Assembly: GCA_903932385.1 (NCBI GenBank)
Contig: CAIZGA010000596.1
Location: forward strand, 1-6,514
DNA length: 6,514 nt
Direction of reading: 5' to 3'
From: an uncultured Acidobacteriota bacterium
GTDB taxonomy: Bacteria > Acidobacteriota > Terriglobia > Terriglobales > Acidobacteriaceae
Position 1 is the stretch's first letter, and each line of letters opens with the position of its first letter. A model generated the notes under the pieces. That model searched no databases. It was not told the origin of the DNA and saw only the letters and a list, made by a program, of their open reading frames with translations. The translations under genes were made by a program, and so were the position numbers. Positions 1-5,320 of this stretch are shown in pieces.

Positions 1-178
1 CGACACCAAGCATCCCGATGCTGTACAGTACTGGTCTCGCAAGCTCAAATCTTCCGAAATGATCGAATAGCCAAGCAATCAGCGCAGAGCTGACAACCAC
101 ACACAGCACGCCCCACCACGGTAAGCGCATCTGCTGAAGTGCTTTGATGTCGTCCTTGATATCGCTTGTTATTGACAT
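1..178 (-). CDS. Hypothetical membrane protein, N-terminal part (runs off left edge)
   Basis: Reading the minus strand from an ATG at 178 gives 59 residues without a stop up to the window edge, so only the N-terminus is present. The protein begins MSITSDIKDDIKALQQM, a short charged and probably cytoplasmic or amphipathic stretch. A hydrophobic helix follows at about residues 21-38 (WWGVLCVVVSSALIAWLF), then a short polar linker (DHFGRFELARP) and the start of a second hydrophobic segment from about residue 48. This suggests a small multi-pass inner-membrane protein. No family is recognised. There is no convincing Shine-Dalgarno sequence; the bases just upstream read GGCGGTCGGAAA on the minus strand. 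It points the same way as the two small genes at 621-974 and 999-1409, but a non-coding stretch of more than 400 bp with a repeat separates it from them. Confidence 0.55.
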   Translation of the reverse strand, partial: MSITSDIKDDIKALQQMRLPWWGVLCVVVSSALIAWLFDHFGRFELARPVLYSIGMLGV

Positions 179-261
179 TTTCCGACCGCCTTTATCGTCT
201 GGTAAATATCCCAACCCAGTGAGGCTCCGGAAATGAGTTGGCCCACGCCAGGTGCGGGCGA

Positions 262-440
262 GTGGCCCACGCTATTAGTGAACGCGATACATCGGGTGCC
301 CCATCCATCGCTGCTATTGCGATGGATGGGAAGATGCGCAGCATCCGCAACCCCTCATTTGCAAGTTACTCTATCAGAGCAACCCACATATTCCTACCCA
401 CTCTCAACTTGTAGCGGTGTGCATGCAATAATTCGCACAT
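262..440. repeat. Intergenic repeat, copy 1, with strong hairpin
   Basis: This is one of two direct copies of a non-coding repeat (the other is 1433-1608). From GCGATACATCGGGTGCC at 284 to GCGATGG at 325 the two copies are identical over about 40 bases, and the resemblance continues through CATTTGC, CTCTCAACTTGTAGCG and GCATGCAATAA to TCGCACAT at 440. Copy 1 carries about 19 extra bases (around 377-397, CACATATTCCTACC) that copy 2 lacks. A GTGGCCCAC core lies at 262-270, 22 bp before the conserved start, the same place as the GTGGGCCAC core in copy 2. A further TGGCCCACGC is at 239-248. The reading frame that runs through here is an accident of the repeat. It resembles a REP- or MITE-like element, but no terminal inverted repeats are visible. 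Confidence 0.8.
300..330. repeat. Perfect 12-bp inverted repeat (hairpin) in repeat copy 1
   Basis: CCCATCCATCGC (300-311) and GCGATGGATGGG (319-330) are perfect inverse complements around the 7-base loop TGCTATT. A second small inverted repeat, GATGC-GCA-GCATC, follows at 333-345. There is no T-run after either arm, so a simple intrinsic terminator is unlikely. Conservation in both repeat copies suggests the fold matters to the repeat itself. Confidence 0.85.
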
Positions 441-620
441 TCAGATGGTGCCGTTTCACCCGCTGAACCTACATAGTTACATAGTTCTGGACTCGTTCCT
501 CAGGCCACTTTTACGGCCGGATGTCATTTTGGCGAGGGACACCACCGGCGCGTGTACGGGCCTCCCAGACGCAGACTAGGCCGCCCAAGAAGGACGGCCT
601 GCCAGCACTCAAGATGAGAA
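441..620. other. Non-coding stretch; weak hairpin after the 621-974 gene
   Basis: I see no supportable gene here. The one structure is an imperfect inverted repeat, AGGCCGCCC (578-586) with GGACGGCCT (592-600), eight of nine positions paired around AAGAA. It lies just past the stop codon of the minus-strand gene at 621-974. No T-tract follows it on the minus strand, so it could be a weak or factor-dependent terminator, or nothing. A minus-strand frame without an ATG stays open from the end of that gene down to a stop at 511-513. It could be a decayed coding remnant, but this cannot be supported. Confidence 0.35.
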
Positions 621-974
621 CTATTGACTCTGAAGGCTGGGGTACTCAGCTTGCAACGAAGCGGTGAGCAGATAAAAATGATCGTCCCCACCCTGATTAT
701 TCTTAACGAACTCTAGGGCTAAGCTGTTGTTCTGGGCTACGAACTCGGCCCAGGATTGATCTCTGAGCGGGATGTCATAGACCGAAATACCCTCTGTGCT
801 ATACCCATCGGTTCTCGCCTTGAACAACTCGACCCCCAGAACCGCTATTTCATGCTTTGTGCAAAGCGCGAGAACATCCATTACTTCAGGGCACACGAAC
901 GCTGGTTCGCCGCCTATCGTCTTGCCATGGGCGTAAGGGAGTACCGCTTTGAGTGTTTGTAGATTCTCCATCAT
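621..974 (-). CDS. Small soluble protein of unknown function, possibly immunity-like
   Basis: This 117-residue protein starts MMENLQTLKAVLPYA from one of two tandem ATGs (974 or 971) and ends ASLQAEYPSLQSQ. It has no signal peptide or membrane helix and looks like a compact alpha/beta protein. The core LCTKHEIAVLGVELFKA (residues about 37-53), then GISVYD (62-67), WAEFVAQNN (75-83) and FYLLTA (100-105) resemble, from memory only, the layout of small polymorphic-toxin immunity proteins such as the Imm40 type. I would not assign that function without a profile search. No Shine-Dalgarno sequence precedes the ATG. Instead the near-palindrome GGGTGGCCCACCC ends 8 bases upstream. The gene lies 24 bp downstream of the membrane-protein gene at 999-1409 on the same strand, so the two may be co-transcribed. 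No toxin gene is visible nearby. Confidence 0.7.
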   Translation of the reverse strand: MMENLQTLKAVLPYAHGKTIGGEPAFVCPEVMDVLALCTKHEIAVLGVELFKARTDGYSTEGISVYDIPLRDQSWAEFVAQNNSLALEFVKNNQGGDDHFYLLTASLQAEYPSLQSQ

Positions 975-980
975 GGTTTG

Positions 981-996
981 GTGGGTGGGCCACCCG
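981..996. repeat. Solo GGGTGGGCCACCC near-palindrome between two small genes
   Basis: The 13-mer GGGTGGGCCACCC at 983-995 is palindromic apart from its central base. The same 13-mer occurs at 1433-1445 at the head of repeat copy 2, and a shorter GTGGCCCAC core at 262-270 heads copy 1. Here it stands alone, without the rest of the repeat, inside the 24-bp gap between the minus-strand genes at 999-1409 and 621-974. It could be a protein-binding site, a scar of repeat insertion, or an insertion point for the larger unit. Confidence 0.6.
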
Positions 997-998
997 CC

Positions 999-1409
999 CT
1001 ATAATTCCTCATCGACTGAAGAACTAGCTTTCCCAAAGAACGTTTCGAATAACTTTACAACTCCATATGTAACAAACCAAGCAATTACAAGAAATGGCAA
1101 AATAGTTATTTTATTAGCCCTAAACGCATGCCATGGAATTATGAGCGCCAATGGCAACTCTACTAAGAATGCAAGAGCAATCGCAGCACGGAACCAAAAA
1201 TGTTTTCTTAATCTCCAGTTGAGCTTTACGACGAGATAACTAGCTCCTAAGCAAATACCGACTGAAAGACCTATCTCGATTTTTCCAATAAGTAAAAAGG
1301 GCAGCATCACAAACACCGTTCCTAAAATAATAGTGAACCGTGTGTTGTCGTCATTAGTCTCTTTTTCGCGAGACTTTGAATCTTCGTTAGTTCCTAGCTC
1401 ATTAAACAT
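999..1409 (-). CDS. Hypothetical four-helix membrane protein, AT-rich
   Basis: The 136-residue product has a charged, probably disordered N-terminus (residues 1-24, rich in E, D, K and N). Four hydrophobic segments follow at about 25-43 (FTIILGTVFVMLPFLLIG), 46-63 (IGLSVGICLGASYLVVKL), 73-93 (AAIALAFLVELPLALII) and 101-121 (ILPFLVIAWFVTYGVV), then an acidic tail ending SSSVDEEL. It is very likely an integral inner-membrane protein; no family is recognised. An AAGGGA sequence (minus strand, 1421-1426) lies 11 bases before the ATG at 1409 and may be the ribosome binding site. Base composition is clearly lower in GC than the genes to the right: 20 of 60 bases are G or C in 1081-1140, against 36 of 60 in folD at 4141-4200. 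That suggests foreign origin. It probably forms a unit with the gene 24 bp downstream. Confidence 0.7.
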   Translation of the reverse strand: MFNELGTNEDSKSREKETNDDNTRFTIILGTVFVMLPFLLIGKIEIGLSVGICLGASYLVVKLNWRLRKHFWFRAAIALAFLVELPLALIIPWHAFRANKITILPFLVIAWFVTYGVVKLFETFFGKASSSVDEEL

Positions 1410-1432
1410 TGTCGCTATTTTCCCTTCATGGC

Positions 1433-1608
1433 GGGTGGGCCACCCATTCCATATAGCGATACATCGGGTGCCCCATCCATCGCTGCTATTGCGATGGCTG
1501 GGAAGATGCGCAGCATACGCAACCCCTCATTTGCCAGTTACTCTACCAGCCAACTCTCAACTTGTAGCGCTTAGCGTTCAATGCATCGGCATGCAATAAA
1601 TCGCACAT
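1433..1608. repeat. Intergenic repeat, copy 2, beside tRNA-Ser
   Basis: This is the second direct copy of the repeat seen at 262-440. It opens with GGGTGGGCCACCC (1433-1445) and continues from 1456 with the same GCGATACATCGGGTGCC block. It ends with GCATGCAATAAATCGCACAT at 1608, 8 bp from the tRNA-Ser 3' end. Relative to copy 1 it lacks about 19 bases after CTCTACCAG and carries extra bases (CTTAGCGTTCAATGCATCG) after TTGTAGCG at about 1569-1588. The copies have therefore diverged by indels and a few substitutions and are not a recent exact duplication. The element lies directly upstream of the 999-1409 gene and could hold its promoter, though none was recognised. Confidence 0.8.
1472..1502. 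repeat. Inverted repeat (hairpin) in repeat copy 2
   Basis: CCCATCCATCGC (1472-1483) faces GCGATGGCTGGG (1491-1502) around the same TGCTATT loop as in copy 1. Eleven of twelve positions pair; an A-to-C change at 1498 gives the single mismatch. Confidence 0.8.
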
Positions 1609-1616
1609 ATTGAATA

Positions 1617-1706
<90 letters not shown>

Positions 1707-1715
1707 CCGTTTTCA

Positions 1716-1725
1716 ATCATATACT
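1716..1725. promoter_or_regulatory. Possible overlapping divergent -10 elements
   Basis: On the minus strand TATGAT (1721-1716) lies 9 bases before the tRNA-Ser 5' end and could be its -10 box. On the plus strand TATACT (1720-1725) overlaps it and could serve the divergent permease gene. No good -35 box is seen at proper spacing for either, so this is a weak call from sequence match and position only. Confidence 0.3.
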
Positions 1726-1778
1726 GGCCTCTGCCCGCATTTGCCGCATCGAATCCCCTGCCCGCGCATCTGCCTATC

Positions 1779-3101
1779 ATGGCCAAGGCAGCTTACAATG
1801 AACGTAGCCCGAAAGACACCGACGACCCATTGACGACCCCGAACCACAAGCCGACCAGTTTTGAGAACACGCTGGCCAGCGCCCGCACCACCATGCTCTT
1901 CAGTGAAATCGTCACGTTGGCGGTGGATAGTTTCCGCGCCAGCAAGGTCCGCTTTCTGCTCACCATGCTGGGCATGGTCATCGGCTCGGCCTCCATCATT
2001 CTCGTCGTCACCATCGGACTCACCGGCACGCAGTATGCGCTCTACCTGCTCGACAGCATCATGCCGAATTCGGTCGAACTCACCTGGGCCGGCGGCACCA
2101 CGCCCGGCCCCGCCAACACCATCACGCCCGACTATCTGACGCGCGACGATCTGGCCGCCGTGGTCGACCGTGTGCCGCACATCATTGCCGCATCGCCGGT
2201 GCTGGAGATGCGCGACCGCATCAGCATGCCGGGCGGCGTTGTTCATGACATTCTCTGCCTGGGCGTTGCGCCGCAATTCAAAATCGTCCGCAACCTTACC
2301 ATCGTCACCGGCCGTTTTTTTGACGATGAAGATGCAAGCACCCACGCCAAAGTTGCCGTCGTCACCGAGCCTTTCGCCAAAGCCATGTATGGATCCGATG
2401 AAGCCGCCGTCGGCAACACGGTTTCACTCAGCGGAATTCCCTTCACCGTCATCGGCACCTTCAAAGAAAGCATTGACACCTACGGCCAGACGGAAATCGA
2501 TCTGCAGACCATTCTGATTCCCTACGAAGTCGCCACGTACTTTACCGGCACCAACACGGTGAAGGAGATGTACTTCAAGATGGAAAGCCGCGACGATGTC
2601 ATTCCCGGCTCAAAAGAAATCGTTTCCGTGGTGCATTCGCGCCATCGCCCCAACACGGCCTTCAACGTCTTCACCATGACGCAGATGTTGTCCGTGGCCG
2701 CTCGCCTGTTGAACGGACTCACCATCGTGCTCGCGCTCACCGCCGCCATCACGCTCATCGTCAGCGGCGTCGGCATCATGAACAGCATGCTGGCCAACGT
2801 GCAGGCGCGCGTTCATGAAATCGGCATCCGCAAAGCACTCGGCGCCACATCACGTGAGATACGCATGCAATTCCTTGTCGAGGCGGTTTTCATTTCCTTC
2901 AGCGGCGGTCTGGTTGGAACCATCCTCGGCCTGTCGGTGCCTATCTCCGTGAATCTCTTCACGTCCTTCAGCATTCCCATTTCGCCGTGGTCCGCAGTGA
3001 TTGCACTCTCCACCTCGGTCGTCGTCGGCGTGGTCTTCGGCACACTGCCGGCCAATCGTGCCGCGCAGCTCGATCCGGTGGAAACTCTCAAATACGAATA
3101 G
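1779..3101 (+). CDS. MacB/FtsX-type ABC transporter permease
   Basis: This is the integral-membrane subunit of a MacB-like ABC exporter, a family that moves substrates or lipids, or transmits force across the inner membrane, when paired with a separate or fused ATPase. Counting from the ATG at 1779 (440 residues), helix 1 spans about 58-82 (FLLTMLGMVIGSASIILVV). A periplasmic core of the MacB_PCD type fills about 83-305, and the FtsX-like domain has helices at about 313-337, 367-388 and 404-422. The coupling motif HEIGIRKALGA (346-356) and the C-terminal PANRAAQLDPVETLKYE (424-440) are hallmark sequences of the family. Family members usually begin just before LAVDSFRASKVRF, which points to the ATG at 1893 (M39). 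The preceding 38 residues are polar and low in structure, so 1893 is a strong alternative start. Neither ATG has a clear Shine-Dalgarno sequence. No ATPase or membrane-fusion partner is visible, so the substrate is unknown. Confidence 0.93.
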   Translation: MAKAAYNERSPKDTDDPLTTPNHKPTSFENTLASARTTMLFSEIVTLAVDSFRASKVRFLLTMLGMVIGSASIILVVTIGLTGTQYALYLLDSIMPNSVELTWAGGTTPGPANTITPDYLTRDDLAAVVDRVPHIIAASPVLEMRDRISMPGGVVHDILCLGVAPQFKIVRNLTIVTGRFFDDEDASTHAKVAVVTEPFAKAMYGSDEAAVGNTVSLSGIPFTVIGTFKESIDTYGQTEIDLQTILIPYEVATYFTGTNTVKEMYFKMESRDDVIPGSKEIVSVVHSRHRPNTAFNVFTMTQMLSVAARLLNGLTIVLALTAAITLIVSGVGIMNSMLANVQARVHEIGIRKALGATSREIRMQFLVEAVFISFSGGLVGTILGLSVPISVNLFTSFSIPISPWSAVIALSTSVVVGVVFGTLPANRAAQLDPVETLKYE

Positions 3102-3120
3102 GGATTTTTTGTCTGGCGCG

Positions 3121-3357
3121 TTACATCACCAGCGCAAGTTTTTCCAACTCATCGCCCAGGCATGCCACACTGCATCGACTGCCTTCCATGCGCGCCATCG
3201 CTTCATGCGCGCTCTCACGGGAGACACCATAGCCGCGGCTGGAGAGAAACAGGCTCACCATCTCCGCCGCCTGCCAGCTGTCCAGCCCAGAAAGCTGCAG
3301 GTCTTCGCGCAGGCTCTGCAATTCCAGTTCGTTGAACTTCTCGCTGAACATCGCCAT
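3121..3357 (-). CDS. Small helical protein of unknown function
   Basis: The chosen ATG at 3357 is preceded on the minus strand by GAGGGGAG with a 5-base spacer, a good ribosome binding site. It gives a 78-residue product, MAMFSEKFNELELQSL onward, ending LEKLALVM. An ATG six bases further in (3351) and an upstream in-frame ATG (3393) are less well placed. The sequence is mostly charged-amphipathic helix with no signal peptide or membrane segment. A mid-section, SWQAAEMVSLFLSSRGYGVSRESA, is followed by the pair C62/C66 in RCSVACLG. I do not recognise the family. The gene converges on the permease gene with a 19-bp gap and no obvious two-way terminator. It is divergent from folD across 214 bp. 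The clear ribosome binding site and GC-rich codon use argue that it is real. Confidence 0.65.
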   Translation of the reverse strand: MAMFSEKFNELELQSLREDLQLSGLDSWQAAEMVSLFLSSRGYGVSRESAHEAMARMEGSRCSVACLGDELEKLALVM

Positions 3358-3512
3358 GGCTGCTCCCCTCGCTCTGGTTCCGCTGCTCAACACACTTGAG
3401 TATTAGACGCAGGAATTCCGCCTCGGTTGCATCGTTTCTTCCCCGTTACCGGCCCGCTGGAGAGATTTACGCGGAAACCCGCCATCGGATTCCATCACGC
3501 TTCTCCTGCTGC

Positions 3513-3537
3513 CCCACTGCTATCAGTGGGATAATAC
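3513..3537 (+). promoter_or_regulatory. Inverted repeat abutting a -10-like box upstream of folD
   Basis: CCCACTG-CTAT-CAGTGGG (3513-3530) is a perfect 7-bp inverted repeat. Directly against it lies GATAAT (3530-3535), also readable as TAATAC (3532-3537), a -10-like box about 36 bp before the folD ATG at 3572. No -35 box is evident. The arrangement could be an operator over the folD-coaE promoter, or a short hairpin. It is called from sequence symmetry and position only. Confidence 0.35.
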
Positions 3538-3571
3538 AGTTGTGCCTTGCACCACAGGCCGACCTACAACC

Positions 3572-4531
3572 ATGAGTACATCCAGCCCAGCGAAAATTCT
3601 CGACGGCAACGCCATCGCCGCAGAAATCAAGTCAGAAGTAGCCGCAGAAGTCAGCCATCTCACCGCGCAGGGTCTGCGTCCCGGCCTTGCCGTCGTCCTC
3701 GTCGGCTCCGTTGCCGCTTCGCAGATTTATGTCCGCAGCAAAGTGCGCGCCTGCGAGCAACTCGGCATCTTCAGCGAAATGCTCACGCCGCCGGAATCCG
3801 TCTCCACCGATGAACTCATCGCCATCGTCGAGCAGCTCAACGCGCGCGATGAGATTGACGGCATCCTCGTCCAGCTTCCGCTGCCTTCACATGTCGATAC
3901 AAAACGCGTGCTCGATGCCATCTCGCCGGCCAAAGATGTCGACGGCCTGCATCCGGTCAACGCTGGTCGACTCATCACCGGTCGCCCTGCACTCGCGCCC
4001 TGCACACCCGCCGGCGTGATTGAGATTCTCAAACGCAGCCATCTCCCCATGGCCGGGCAGAATGCCGTCATCGTGGGCCGCAGCGACCTTGCCGGCAAAC
4101 CCGCCGCCGTTCTTCTGCTGCAGCAGAATGCCACCGTCACCATCTGCCACTCGAAGACGCGCGACCTCGCCCACCACACTCGCCATGCAGATATTCTCGT
4201 CGCCGCCATCGGCGTCCCCGGATTCATCACGCCGGAAATGGTCCGCCCCGGCGCCGTGTTGATTGATATCGGAATCAACCGCATCAGCGACCGCGCGGAG
4301 TTTGAAAAATATTTCGACGGCGACAAAGCGCGTGAAGAAAATTTCACCGCCAAGGGCTACACCATCGTCGGCGATATTCATCCCGCCGCCTTCGCGCTCT
4401 CCAGCGCCTACACCCCGGTTCCGGGCGGAGTCGGCGCACTCACCATCGCCATGTTGATGGTCAACACCGTGCACGCTGCGCGCATGCGTCGCGGCCAGTC
4501 GCTCCAACCCTTCACCGGTGCCGGTCGCTGA
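3572..4531 (+). CDS. folD: Bifunctional methylenetetrahydrofolate dehydrogenase/cyclohydrolase
   Basis: FolD interconverts 5,10-methylene-THF, 5,10-methenyl-THF and 10-formyl-THF in the cytoplasm, using NADP(H), and so supplies one-carbon units for purines and formyl-Met. The 319-residue product shows the whole family signature. The catalytic domain has YVRSKVRAC with Tyr53 and Lys57, then DGILVQLPLP with Gln101, and KDVDGLHPVNAGRL with Asp124. PCTPAGVIEIL (143-153) follows. The nucleotide-binding domain has VIVGRSDLAGKP (167-177; many homologues have VGKP), a CHSKT strand end, and DIGINR. YTPVPGGVGALTIAMLMVNT (280-299) closes the fold; many homologues have GGVGPMT here. Between DIGINR and VGDIHP there are about 30 residues, longer than in the E. 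coli enzyme, which together with the C-terminal tail explains the length above the usual 285-300. The ATG at 3572 is preferred over an in-frame GTG at 3542 because homology begins right after it; no Shine-Dalgarno sequence is visible. Its stop overlaps the start of coaE. Confidence 0.97.
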   Translation: MSTSSPAKILDGNAIAAEIKSEVAAEVSHLTAQGLRPGLAVVLVGSVAASQIYVRSKVRACEQLGIFSEMLTPPESVSTDELIAIVEQLNARDEIDGILVQLPLPSHVDTKRVLDAISPAKDVDGLHPVNAGRLITGRPALAPCTPAGVIEILKRSHLPMAGQNAVIVGRSDLAGKPAAVLLLQQNATVTICHSKTRDLAHHTRHADILVAAIGVPGFITPEMVRPGAVLIDIGINRISDRAEFEKYFDGDKAREENFTAKGYTIVGDIHPAAFALSSAYTPVPGGVGALTIAMLMVNTVHAARMRRGQSLQPFTGAGR

Positions 4532-5193
4532 TGCTGCGCGTCGGCCTCACCGGCGGTCTCGGCAGCGGCAAATCCACCATTGCCGATATGTTCGCCGCGC
4601 TCGGTGCGCACGTCATCAAGGCAGACACAGTCGCGCGTGACCTGATGCACCCAGGCGAGGATGTATTCGACAAAATCGTCGCCCGCTTCGGCCCTGAAAT
4701 TCTCTCCCCCACCGGCGAGATTGACCGCCCCAAACTTGCGCAAATTGTTTTCGCCGGGGAAGGTTCTGAACAGCGCCTCGACCAACTCAATGCCATCGTG
4801 CATCCGGCCGTCATCGCCGTACAGATGGACTGGCTTACGCAGATTGCCGAATCGCATCCCCACGCCGTCGCCATCGTTGAGTCTGCGCTGATTTTTGAAA
4901 GCGCCTATGCCGACAGCAAACGCAGCTTCCATCGCATCCTGCTGGTGGTTGCGCCCGATGAAGTTAAAGTGGCACGGTTTGTCTCCCGCACTCTCGCCGG
5001 CCGCACCGTATCTCCGCAGGAGCAAGCCGCACTCGAAGCCGACGCCCGCCAACGCCTCTCGCACCAGATTCCCGATGCAAAAAAAGCGCCGCGCTGTGAC
5101 TACATCCTCGACAACTCCGGCTCGCTCGAAAATCTGCAGCAGCAGGTTCGCAAAATTTTCGTTGAACTCTGCGAACTGGCGCGGGAACACTGA
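4531..5193 (+). CDS. coaE: Dephospho-CoA kinase
   Basis: CoaE phosphorylates the ribose 3'-hydroxyl of dephospho-CoA with ATP, the last step of coenzyme A synthesis. The 220-residue product has the P-loop GGLGSGKST (residues 8-16) straight after the first strand. It then has KADTVARDL (Asp32, the usual DADxxAR motif with Lys at the first position), an IVHPAV motif (89-94), the substrate-domain strand ESALIFES (117-124), and DARQRLSHQIPDAKK followed by YILDNSG (191-197). All are in family order, and the length is at the upper end of normal (about 200-220). The start ATG shares its A with the TGA stop of folD (TGATG at 4529-4533), which points to translational coupling and joint transcription with folD. 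There is no separate promoter. The LIFE form replaces the more usual PLLFE, a small variation. No terminator is obvious after it. Confidence 0.96.
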   Translation: MLRVGLTGGLGSGKSTIADMFAALGAHVIKADTVARDLMHPGEDVFDKIVARFGPEILSPTGEIDRPKLAQIVFAGEGSEQRLDQLNAIVHPAVIAVQMDWLTQIAESHPHAVAIVESALIFESAYADSKRSFHRILLVVAPDEVKVARFVSRTLAGRTVSPQEQAALEADARQRLSHQIPDAKKAPRCDYILDNSGSLENLQQQVRKIFVELCELAREH

Positions 5194-5252
5194 TTCCCTT
5201 CGCCGCCACGCCGCGTCTATATTCCGGTGAAAAATTTTCTGCCGTGTCTGGA

Positions 5253-5258
5253 TAAAAT
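5253..5258 (+). promoter_or_regulatory. Possible -10 box upstream of the HtrA-like gene
   Basis: TAAAAT (5253-5258) matches the -10 consensus at five of six positions and lies 62 bp before the ATG at 5321, within the 127-bp gap after coaE. No convincing -35 box is at correct spacing; TGAAAA at 5228-5233 is 19 bp away. A bulged GC-rich inverted repeat (GGCCGG at 5277-5282, CCGGGCC at 5287-5293) sits in what would be the leader. Confidence 0.25.
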
Positions 5259-5311
5259 ATAGGCAGGCTGGTTTCAGGCCGGCAATCCGGGCCGTCCCGC
5301 CAACAGATTGA

Positions 5312-5316
5312 GGTGC
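5312..5316 (+). promoter_or_regulatory. Ribosome binding site that fixes the HtrA-like start
   Basis: The sequence GATTGAGGTGCACTCATG places a GAGGT Shine-Dalgarno match (about 5310-5314) a normal distance before the ATG at 5321. Few genes in this window have one, so it supports this start well. Confidence 0.6.
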
Positions 5317-5320
5317 ACTC

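Noticed and set aside
172..177. TTGACA -35-like hexamer on the plus strand
   Set aside because: It coincides with the start of the minus-strand gene at 178 and has no -10 box at usable spacing or a gene downstream.
233..466. Plus-strand open frame through repeat copy 1, similar in translation to one at 1333-1599
   Set aside because: The shared peptide (IHRVPHPSLLLRW) comes from the non-coding repeat. The frames are not otherwise conserved, and the second overlaps a better minus-strand gene.
511..650. Minus-strand frame open past the 621-974 stop (contains GGLVCVWEARTRAGGVPRQ)
   Set aside because: It has no ATG and no recognised family; it could be a gene remnant but there is not enough to call a pseudogene.
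1713..2345. Long minus-strand open frame inside the permease gene
   Set aside because: It is a shadow of a gene with strong family motifs in the plus frame; its His/Arg/Gly-rich translation is typical of an antisense frame in GC-rich DNA.
3102..3120. T-run (ATTTTTTG) after the permease stop as a terminator
   Set aside because: No inverted repeat precedes the T-run, so an intrinsic terminator is not supported.
5217..5262. CTATATT and AATATAG as an inverted repeat upstream of the protease gene
   Set aside because: The arms are short, AT-rich and over 30 bp apart; chance occurrence is likely.
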